From the NCBI GenBank assembly GCA_004560305.1, contig SFVI01000025.1, forward strand, positions 1 through 14,385: a DNA stretch of 14,385 nucleotides, in the 5' to 3' direction. Position 1 is the first letter of the stretch. Each line of letters begins with the position of its first letter. The notes under the pieces are model-generated. The model searched no databases, had not been told where the DNA came from, and saw nothing but the letters and a program-made list of their open reading frames with translations. Below, piece by piece: positions 1 to 5,688 of the stretch. The translations under genes were made by a program, and so were the position numbers. The stretch comes from a bacterium (GTDB lineage: Bacteria > Bacillota > Clostridia > Oscillospirales > Oscillospiraceae).

Positions 1-558
1 ATCCAGAACGACCGTCTGCTCCTGTCCTGAGAAGTTGGCGAGACACACCAACTTTTCCCCACCTACCCGGCGTACCAGAGCCAGGACGTGGAGGTTATGT
101 GTGTCCCAGGTCGTAACCACCGCTTCCGGGCCAAAACAGGGTTCCAAGGCACGCAGCGTCTCCAGCTGGTGAAGGCCGTCCCAAAAACGCTGTTGGACGG
201 TTCCAGGCTGATCTCTCAGCGCGGCATTGTCCCAATGAAAGGGGGTGCGGTGAAGATTACGGCTGTCCTCCCGCAGAACGGGATCATCGTGATACCCGTA
301 GCCATTGACATGACCGATCTCATCTCCGCTGGACAGCATGGGAAATCCTGCCATGGACATCATTGCCGCGTGCATCATCAGAACCCTCTGAATCCCCAGC
401 GAGACCTGAGCGGGGTCCCCTTCATAGCCGCCTTTTTCAATGCCGCACAAGCTGGCGGTAGTACCACAGGTGCGGGCATCCCCGGTGACAGGGTCGTAAA
501 ATCTTTCGATGAACCTGTCCATCAGCAGATCCACAGCTGGCTTGTGTGCAGTGCTGTG
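1..558 (-). pseudogene. Amylosucrase-like GH13 C-terminal fragment (5'-truncated)
   Basis: On the minus strand an open frame runs from just after a TGA (561-559) to the window edge, about 186 codons with no plausible start. The translation contains FYDPVTGDARTCGTTASLCG, then GFPMLSSGDEIGHVNGYGY, then REDSRNLHR, in the order and spacing of the distal catalytic domain of amylosucrase-type GH13 enzymes, which transfer or hydrolyse the glucosyl part of sucrose. The DSRNLHR stretch is the most diagnostic piece. The roughly 400-500 residues that should precede it, including the nucleophile and acid/base Asp and Glu, are absent. The upstream DNA instead holds a terminator and then the CorA gene, so a simple frameshift does not explain the loss. 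I infer a deletion or rearrangement remnant that is not enzymatically active. The C-terminus lies beyond base 1. Another sucrose-active GH13 subfamily is possible. Confidence 0.75.
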
Positions 559-561
559 TCA

Positions 562-662
562 AGCGTGAGATCATCGCCTATGCCGCCGCCCCTGCCCGCC
601 TGGCCCACCCTTGCGGGGAAACATACAAGGCTCTGGTGGCGGGATATTGGAAGGGAAGATAA
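562..662 (+). pseudogene. Possible 3' remnant of an unidentified plus-strand gene
   Basis: A plus-strand frame reads KREIIAYAAAPARLAH followed by PCGETYKALVAGYWKGR and a TAA at 660-662, and the perfect terminator hairpin begins five bases later. A stop placed directly before a terminator with a good plus-strand T-tract is what the end of a real gene looks like. The frame has no ATG and is closed by a TGA only about 60 bases upstream of 562, inside the antisense of the amylosucrase fragment. If it is real, it is a tail cut off by the same rearrangement that truncated the amylosucrase gene. I do not recognise the family, and the reading could be chance. Confidence 0.25.
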
Positions 663-666
663 AAAT

Positions 667-708
667 AACCCGGAGACTGTTTCGCATACAGCAAACAGTC
701 TCCGGGTT
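667..708. terminator. Bidirectional intrinsic terminator downstream of the corA-like gene
   Basis: A perfect 16-bp inverted repeat (667-682 with 693-708, 10-nt loop) has the stem core CCCGGAGACTGTTT. On the plus strand it is followed by TTTTGTTTTT. On the minus strand it is followed by ATTTTTATC. It sits about 50 nt past the stop codon of the leftward corA-like gene and so is expected to end the kdpD-kdpE-corA transcript. It could also stop plus-strand transcription coming from the left. Confidence 0.85.
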
Positions 709-755
709 TTGTTTTTAGAAAAAGGAACTTGCGAAAAGAAACGGATAGCGCAGAG

Positions 756-1676
756 CTACAGCAAATTTTTCTTATGAAAAATAATGATTTCAACAATCAC
801 GATCACAACAGCCAGAAGAATGATCGCGGGATAACCAAAGGGAGAGCTCAGCTCCGGCATATGGGAAAAGTTCATTCCGTACCAGCCCACCAACAGCGTG
901 AGGGGAAGGAAAATCGCGGAGATCACAGTCAGCAGGTTCATGGCTTTGGACTGGCTGTAATTGATCTGGGCCAGATACATCTCACGAATCTGCATCGTAT
1001 ATTCCCGGAGCATTTCCACATGATTCCACAAGCGCTCCACCCGGCTGGCAAAGTGCTCAAAGGACAGGCAGTCATCCGGCGGCAGCATCTGATTGGTGTT
1101 GGAGCAGATGGTGGAAGCCAGATTCATCAGCTGGTAGTAATAGGAGTGCAGCGTCATCAGATCCCGGCGGTAAGGAAGCAGCCAGACATAAAACTGTTTG
1201 GGAATCTGCTCCAGCAATTTGTTCTCCAGCTCGGAAAGATGGTTTTCGCAGGATTGAATGAAGCCAAAGTCGTTGTCGACCCAGGAGTTGAGCAGACAGC
1301 AGAAGAAGCCGAAGACGGACAGCTCCTTCGGAAACTGGTTTTCCCGCATTCGTCCCACCAGATGAATGAGCTGTTCTTCCTCTCCAATGAGATACAGCCT
1401 GTTCTCCTGCATATAAAACCCCAACCGCATCGCCCCATCAATTCTGACGCGCTTGACAGGGATAGACAGCGTTCCCAGAATACAGGAGCCATACAGCTCC
1501 GCCTTACAATATGCAATTTGCCTGATATCCAGAAGCAGGGCCTTCTTGTGGGGTACATTGTGAACTGTGGCTTCAAATTCTCCGGGACTGAGCAGGATGA
1601 CCTGCTTTGCAGTGTTGCAGGGGCCTGTTTCCTCATCCCATTTGCGAAACATGGTGTCCAGCGAATAAACAATCAT
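756..1676 (-). CDS. CorA-family divalent cation (Mg2+) channel
   Basis: This is a 306-residue membrane protein of the CorA/MIT family, which forms pentameric magnesium (or cobalt/nickel) channels. It has a long soluble N-terminal domain rich in charged helices, then two C-terminal transmembrane segments (about residues 247-266 and 283-302). The signature GMN lies between them (about 267-269, in context WYGMNFSHMPEL) and the protein ends in a short basic tail FHKKNLL. I chose the ATG at 1676 because AAAGGA lies six bases before it. A TTG five codons upstream lacks such a site. The gene starts 26 bp after kdpE on the same strand with no terminator between, so it is probably co-transcribed with kdpDE. 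That links magnesium uptake to the potassium regulator, an uncommon arrangement. The family call is firm; the ion is inferred. Confidence 0.9.
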   Translation of the reverse strand: MIVYSLDTMFRKWDEETGPCNTAKQVILLSPGEFEATVHNVPHKKALLLDIRQIAYCKAELYGSCILGTLSIPVKRVRIDGAMRLGFYMQENRLYLIGEEEQLIHLVGRMRENQFPKELSVFGFFCCLLNSWVDNDFGFIQSCENHLSELENKLLEQIPKQFYVWLLPYRRDLMTLHSYYYQLMNLASTICSNTNQMLPPDDCLSFEHFASRVERLWNHVEMLREYTMQIREMYLAQINYSQSKAMNLLTVISAIFLPLTLLVGWYGMNFSHMPELSSPFGYPAIILLAVVIVIVEIIIFHKKNLL

Positions 1677-1702
1677 GGCGTTTCCTTTCAAAGCCGCCGG
1701 GC

Positions 1703-2440
1703 TCAGGCTTGAGGCGGCAACTCATCCTCCTGACGGTTTTGCAGCATACGGTAACCCACGCCGATGTGGGTCTGGATATACCGGGGATGGCCGGGGTCCG
1801 GCTCCAGCTTTTTTCGCAGGGTGGCCATAAACACCCGCAGGGAGGGAAGCTCGGAGGAGAAGTTCTCCGAATGCGTGCCCCAGACCTCCCCGATGATGTA
1901 GTTATGGGTCAGCACCTTTCCAGTATGCTTGGCCAGCAGACAAAGAAGCTTGTATTCCATGGGGGTCAGGTGCAGCTCTTGCCCATCCAGATATGCGCAG
2001 CCGGCGGCATAGTTGATCAAAAGCCCGCCGTTTTTGTAAATGGCCGCCTCCTCTCCGGTGCGCTGACTGTCGTAACGAACCCGGCGCAGGGCGACACGCA
2101 GCCGGGCCAGCAGTTCATCCACGGAGAAGGGCTTGGTCAGGTAATCATCCGCCCCGGCGTCCAGAGCGGCCACCTTATCCCGGTCATCCGAGCGGGCGGA
2201 AACCACAATGATGGGCATATTGCTCCAGGAGCGAATTTTCTTGATAATGTCAATTCCGTCAATGTCCGGCAGCCCCAAATCCAACAGCATCACATCCGGA
2301 CGGCAGGACAGGGCGTCCATCACCGCCTGACTGCCGTTTTTGGCCCGGTGAAACTGATAGTTCTGGGTTTCCAGGGTGGTGGCGATCAGGTTTCCCACCG
2401 CGTTGTCATCCTCAACAAAAAGAATCAGGGGTTTATTCAT
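1703..2440 (-). CDS. kdpE: KdpE, OmpR-family response regulator of potassium transport
   Basis: This is a 245-residue two-component response regulator. The receiver domain occupies about residues 1-120. It has the acidic pocket E10-D11-D12, the phosphoacceptor D54 in LLDLGLPDIDG, the switch Ser S81 and the invariant Lys K103 in LTKPF. The C-terminal winged helix (about 145-235) includes LTPMEYKLLCLLA, the recognition helix region LRVFMATLRKKLEP and the wing IGVGYRM, all typical of OmpR/PhoB DNA-binding domains. The length is close to known KdpE proteins. Its start overlaps the 3' end of kdpD by 8 bp, giving translational coupling with its cognate sensor. It should activate kdpFABC when phosphorylated. 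Three matching gapped direct-repeat boxes in this window are its likely sites. Confidence 0.95.
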   Translation of the reverse strand: MNKPLILFVEDDNAVGNLIATTLETQNYQFHRAKNGSQAVMDALSCRPDVMLLDLGLPDIDGIDIIKKIRSWSNMPIIVVSARSDDRDKVAALDAGADDYLTKPFSVDELLARLRVALRRVRYDSQRTGEEAAIYKNGGLLINYAAGCAYLDGQELHLTPMEYKLLCLLAKHTGKVLTHNYIIGEVWGTHSENFSSELPSLRVFMATLRKKLEPDPGHPRYIQTHIGVGYRMLQNRQEDELPPQA

Positions 2441-5123
2441 TGGTCATTACCTCCGAGGCCCGCAGGGTAAAACGGAACACCGTGCCCTGGGGCGTATTGT
2501 CTGCCACTTCAATCTTCTCGCCATGGGCCGTGATAATGGATTTGCACAGGGAAAGGCCCAGCCCGAGACCACGGCGCCCATCGCCCCGGTCATTGTTGGC
2601 GGTATAAAACATGTCGAACAGCTTTTTCTTTGCCTCGTCAGAGATGCCCGGCCCATCGTCGGCAATCTCCACAATGACCTGCGGCCCGGAACGCCGGGCA
2701 GAAACGGTGATATGGGAGCCATCCGGCGTGTATTTTATGGCGTTGTTCACAATGTTGATGATCACCTGCACCATCAGCCGGGCGTCCATGTCCGCCATGA
2801 GCATGTCATCTTCAAGAACGGTTTGAATGTGGTGCTTGCCGGCGTTCCGGTCCAGATGGGCCAGAGCCTCCGTGAAGACATCCTCCAACAGCTCCGGCTC
2901 AATGTTCATGTGCACATGGTCATCTTCAATCCTGGTGATGGCCAGCAGATTTTCCACCAGGTTGATGAGCCACATGGCATCGTCATAAATGGCGGTGGAC
3001 AGGCTGCGCCGCTTCTCCGGTTCCAGCTGATCCGCACTCTCCATCAGAATGTTGGCGTTGCCGGATATACTGGTCAGCGGTGTGCGCAGATCATGGGAGA
3101 TGGCCCGCAGAAGATTTGCCCGCAGCGCTTCCTGATTGGCCTGAATCTCCGCCTCCTGTTTTTCCCGCATGATATGCTCCTTCTCCAAAGCCAGAGCGCA
3201 TTCATCCAGCAGAGATACCATCAGATTCTTCTCAAAGGATTGTACCGAATGACCGCCCTTCACCGCTATGCCCACCACGGCCAGGGCGACGCCGGTACCC
3301 CGGATGGCCAGGTACAGACACCTGGCGTTGGGCAGGGTGTTGGTGGTAGCGCCGGCGTGCTTGTTGTTTTTCAGCACCCACTCCGCCACGGCTTCCTCCG
3401 CCGGGGTCAAAAGGTAGGAAAGATCGGTTTCTTCGGCAACAGGGAAGCACATGGCCGGCAGTAAGCCGCCCTGACCGTCTCCCGGATAGACCACCAGATC
3501 CCGCTCCAGCAGGTGGCCCAGCTGCCGGGCTGTGATGGTCAGGATGGCCTCCGCCCCTTCCGCGTTTTGCAGCTTGTGGCTGGACTCCAGCAAAATGGCC
3601 GTGCGGTAGGCCTTATCCGCATTCAGCTTGGACTGGCGTTTGATGCGGGTGGTCAGGGAACTGCTGAGCGCTGCCACCAGAAACATGATACCAAAGGTAG
3701 CGATATAACTGGGGTCGCTGTGCAGCGTGAAATAGGGGTCGGTGAAGAAAAAATTGAACAGCAGCACCGCCAGAACGGAAGCAACCAGACTGTAGCTGCG
3801 GCCGGTGGTAACCATGGAGACCAGCAGCACGCCCAACAGATAGAGCATAATGATGTTGGTATCGGAAAAGCCCAGGAAGAAGAAGCCGTAGCCGCCCAGG
3901 GTGCAGCCCAGCAGAATCAGCAGGCTTTTGAGTACATCCATGGCGGACAGCTGCTCCAGACTGCGGCCAGGGCGTTGAGAGGGACGCTGGCGGGGAAGCT
4001 TTTGATCGGGGATAATATAGATGTCCAGATCCGGGGCCAGCTCATTCAACCGGTCTACCAGATTTTTCCCCGCGCCCAGACCCTGCCTCCGGGGACTGCG
4101 GCCCAGAACAATTTTGGAGATGCCGCTGATGCGGGCGTACTCCGCGATCTGTACTGCCGGATCATCCCCATAGGTGGTGGTGATCCGGGCGCCCAGCTCC
4201 TCCGCCAGGTGTACATTGGCGCTGATGCGGCTCCGGTCCGCGTCAGACAGGGAAGCAAAGGCAGGCGTTTCTACAAAAAGGGCGGTAAAATCAGCATGGA
4301 AAGCCCGAACCATACGGGCAGCGGTGCGAATGACCTTGGCATTGGAAGGGGAGGGGGAAAGACAGATCAGAATATGTTCCCCTGCCTTGGGCTTGTCCTC
4401 CGTGCCGAACCAGGGAGCGGCGTCCAGACGGTCAGCGGTGCGCCGCAGAGCGATTTCCCGCAGAGAGGCCAGGTTCTTAACCGAAAAAAAGTTGTCAAGG
4501 GCCTGGGCTGCCTGCCGCTGACGGTAGATTTTTCCCTCCCGCAGACGTTCCAGCAGGTCGGCCGGTTCCAAATCTACCAGCTCTACCTGGTCGGCGGAGT
4601 CAAACACGCTGTCAGGGATGCGCTCAGCAACGGCAATACCGGTGATAGAGGCTACTTTATCATTTAAACTCTCCAAATGCTGGACGTTTACAGTGGTGTA
4701 CACGTTAATGCCGGCGCGAAGCAATTCCTGCACGTCCTGATATCGTTTCACATGGCGGCAGCCTTCAGCATTGGTATGGGCCAGCTCATCCACCAGAATC
4801 AACTGCGGATGCCGTTCCAGGGCGGCGTCCAGATCAAATTCCCGCAGCGAAATCCCTTTATAGGGAACAGACTTGGCCGGCAGCTGCTCCAGGCCATCCA
4901 AAAGGGCCATGGTTTCCGGCCGGGTGTGGGGTTCAATATAGCCGGCAACTACATCCACACCGGCGGCCTTGGCCCGGTGAGCAGCCTCCAGCATGGCATA
5001 GGTTTTGCCCACACCGGCGGCATAGCCGAAAAAGATTTTCAGCTTTCCACCGGACTTCCCCTCTGTCTGCCGCAAGCCTCGGAGCAGCGCGTCCGAGTCC
5101 GGGCGGCGATCCCCCTGCATCAT
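2433..5123 (-). CDS. kdpD: KdpD, osmosensitive potassium-sensor histidine kinase
   Basis: This is an 896-residue full-length sensor kinase. In order it has the N-terminal KdpD domain with Walker A GYAAGVGKT (33-41) and a Walker B-like LILVDELAHTN (108-118), a universal-stress-protein domain (about 248-375), and a DUF4118 membrane domain with four hydrophobic segments (about 398-490) followed by a basic stretch. A GAF-like region (about 505-645), a HisKA domain with H677 in SHDLRTP, and an HATPase domain complete it (N-box NIVNNAIKYTP, G-boxes ADDGPGI and GLGLGLSLC). It phosphorylates KdpE under potassium limitation or osmotic stress. The USP domain contains S-x-S, 20 residues, then FTALF, close to a reported c-di-AMP-binding motif. 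The start has AGGAGGAGGGGAC before ATG-ATG. The gene follows a small membrane gene and overlaps kdpE. Confidence 0.96.
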   Translation of the reverse strand: MMQGDRRPDSDALLRGLRQTEGKSGGKLKIFFGYAAGVGKTYAMLEAAHRAKAAGVDVVAGYIEPHTRPETMALLDGLEQLPAKSVPYKGISLREFDLDAALERHPQLILVDELAHTNAEGCRHVKRYQDVQELLRAGINVYTTVNVQHLESLNDKVASITGIAVAERIPDSVFDSADQVELVDLEPADLLERLREGKIYRQRQAAQALDNFFSVKNLASLREIALRRTADRLDAAPWFGTEDKPKAGEHILICLSPSPSNAKVIRTAARMVRAFHADFTALFVETPAFASLSDADRSRISANVHLAEELGARITTTYGDDPAVQIAEYARISGISKIVLGRSPRRQGLGAGKNLVDRLNELAPDLDIYIIPDQKLPRQRPSQRPGRSLEQLSAMDVLKSLLILLGCTLGGYGFFFLGFSDTNIIMLYLLGVLLVSMVTTGRSYSLVASVLAVLLFNFFFTDPYFTLHSDPSYIATFGIMFLVAALSSSLTTRIKRQSKLNADKAYRTAILLESSHKLQNAEGAEAILTITARQLGHLLERDLVVYPGDGQGGLLPAMCFPVAEETDLSYLLTPAEEAVAEWVLKNNKHAGATTNTLPNARCLYLAIRGTGVALAVVGIAVKGGHSVQSFEKNLMVSLLDECALALEKEHIMREKQEAEIQANQEALRANLLRAISHDLRTPLTSISGNANILMESADQLEPEKRRSLSTAIYDDAMWLINLVENLLAITRIEDDHVHMNIEPELLEDVFTEALAHLDRNAGKHHIQTVLEDDMLMADMDARLMVQVIINIVNNAIKYTPDGSHITVSARRSGPQVIVEIADDGPGISDEAKKKLFDMFYTANNDRGDGRRGLGLGLSLCKSIITAHGEKIEVADNTPQGTVFRFTLRASEVMTNE

Positions 5124-5161
5124 GTCCCCTCCTCCTGTACCGGTCCAATTGGTTTGCTCAT
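5120..5161 (-). CDS. Possible 13-codon linker ORF translationally coupling to kdpD
   Basis: The ORF reads MSKPIGPVQEEGT and then a stop. Its ATG (5161-5159) overlaps the TGA of the 74-residue gene as ATGA and is preceded by GGAGG at ideal spacing. Its own TGA (5122-5120) overlaps the ATG of kdpD as ATGA, and its codons contain the AGGAGG site used by kdpD. This looks like a chain of stop-start overlaps. It may be a coupling device rather than a functional peptide, or chance. Confidence 0.35.
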   Translation of the reverse strand: MSKPIGPVQEEGT

Positions 5162-5382
5162 GATTTGATTCCTCCTCTGTATTTTATCCCTTTTGTCCTG
5201 TTTCTGCAATGCTTTTCCCCATCCGTCGGTGAGGAAAGGCCGACGGAGGAAGCAGCTTCCTCCGTTTTATCCCAAAAGGGGGAAATACCGCCCTGTTCCA
5301 GAAAGCGGTCAAGACGATCCATGACAAAATAACCGGCTGCGAGAATCAGCACAAAACAGGCAGCCAGCAGCAGCTCCTTCAT
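5158..5382 (-). CDS. Small single-pass membrane protein, first gene of the kdpDE operon
   Basis: This is a 74-residue protein of unknown function. Residues 2-21 form one hydrophobic segment (LLLAACFVLILAAGYFVM), followed by DRLDRFLEQ and a polar, charged tail. That fits an N-terminal membrane anchor with a short cytoplasmic domain. The start is supported by AGGAGG seven bases before the ATG. It is the first gene after the leftward promoter and its stop overlaps the next start codon, so it is expressed with kdpD and kdpE. I infer an accessory role in the sensor or in membrane assembly. I recall similar short MKELLL-x-KLDRFLE-type proteins from Clostridia, but I know of no function. Confidence 0.7.
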   Translation of the reverse strand: MKELLLAACFVLILAAGYFVMDRLDRFLEQGGISPFWDKTEEAASSVGLSSPTDGEKHCRNRTKGIKYRGGIKS

Positions 5383-5398
5383 GGGGCGCCCTCCTTTC

Positions 5399-5423
5399 GG
5401 CCCGCGGCTTGCGGGCCTTTTTT
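5399..5423 (+). terminator. GC-rich hairpin with T-tract in the kdp divergent region
   Basis: The repeat GGCCCGC (5399-5405), loop GGCTT, GCGGGCC (5411-5417) is followed on the plus strand by six Ts. This is a textbook intrinsic terminator for plus-strand RNA, although no plus-strand gene lies upstream. On the minus strand the same hairpin would form almost at the 5' end of the kdpDE leader, just ahead of the AGGAGG of the 74-residue gene. It may stabilise that transcript or block antisense read-through into kdpFABC. Confidence 0.55.
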
Positions 5424-5432
5424 ACTGCCTCC

Positions 5433-5438
5433 ATTATA
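5433..5438 (-). promoter_or_regulatory. -10 element of the leftward kdpDE operon promoter
   Basis: A perfect TATAAT on the minus strand predicts a start near 5426. The position 17 bp upstream (TCTCAC) is a poor -35, as expected for an activator-dependent promoter. The first base lies 43 positions beyond the last base of the putative KdpE box half-sites (5496-5481). Confidence 0.6.
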
Positions 5439-5473
5439 AACGGAAAGGTCTTTGGGTGAGATTTGCGTTTTCC

Positions 5474-5496
5474 GCCGGGTGTTAAGGTTACATTAA
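5474..5496 (-). promoter_or_regulatory. Putative KdpE box for the kdpDE-corA operon (autoregulation)
   Basis: On the minus strand the site reads TTAAT, six bases GTAACC, TTAAC, then ACCCGGC. This is a direct repeat with an 11-bp period, typical for dimers of OmpR-family regulators. The tail resembles those of two other boxes in the window. With the -10 at 5438-5433, the half-sites fall at roughly -70 to -55. Confidence 0.55.
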
Positions 5497-5509
5497 GACC
5501 GGAGCGTTT

Positions 5510-5532
5510 TTAATTCAATTTTAATACCGGGC
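5510..5532 (+). promoter_or_regulatory. Putative KdpE box for kdpFABC
   Basis: The site reads TTAAT, six bases TCAATT, TTAAT, then ACCGGGC, a gapped direct repeat of 11-bp period. It lies about -70 to -55 relative to the start predicted from the -10 at 5568. That agrees with the KdpE site position I recall for the E. coli kdpFABC promoter. Confidence 0.6.
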
Positions 5533-5564
5533 TCTGATCCTGAAGCGCACACTTATGACTTCCG

Positions 5565-5573
5565 TGTTAGAGT
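5565..5573 (+). promoter_or_regulatory. Extended -10 element of the kdpFABC promoter
   Basis: TG-T-TAGAGT has the TG extension and matches TATAAT at four of six positions. No good -35 lies 17 bp upstream (GCGCAC). The distance from the last base of the KdpE box half-site (5525) to the first base of the hexamer (5568) is 43. The AAGGAGG of kdpF follows within about 10 bases, so the leader would be very short. Confidence 0.5.
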
Positions 5574-5597
5574 GAAAACGCAAAAGGAGGTAATGAA

Positions 5598-5681
5598 ATG
5601 CAAATTGTTTTGGGCGCTATCGGCGTCTTGACCGTCGTGATCCTGGCGTACCTGACCTGGGTACTGATGAAGGAGGATTAG
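5598..5681 (+). CDS. kdpF: KdpF, small stabilising subunit of the Kdp pump
   Basis: This is a 27-residue peptide, MQIVLGAIGVLTVVILAYL then TWVLMKED, made of one hydrophobic helix with a short charged end. The size, hydrophobicity and position immediately before kdpA are those of KdpF, which packs against KdpA and stabilises the KdpFABC complex. AAGGAGG lies 8-9 bases before the chosen ATG. An out-of-frame ATG at 5593 is rejected. The kdpA start lies 7 bp after the stop, and its ribosome site (AAGGAGG) lies inside the last kdpF codons. Confidence 0.85.
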   Translation: MQIVLGAIGVLTVVILAYLTWVLMKED

Positions 5682-5688
5682 AGAAACC

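Noticed and set aside
88..777. 229-codon plus-strand frame at the left end
   Set aside because: It runs through the terminator hairpin and is antisense to a recognisable amylosucrase-like frame.
729..1712. 327-codon plus-strand frame over the corA-like gene
   Set aside because: The minus strand has the GMN motif and two transmembrane helices. The plus frame is its shadow.
2376..4667. Long plus-strand frames antisense to kdpD (2376-3464 and 3513-4667)
   Set aside because: The minus strand encodes a full-length KdpD with all motifs. The plus frames show no domain and no ribosome site.
5430..5597. Possible c-di-AMP (ydaO-type) riboswitch ahead of the potassium genes
   Set aside because: The predicted leaders (under 60 nt) are too short, and I see none of the conserved ydaO core in 5430-5597 or 11335-11455.
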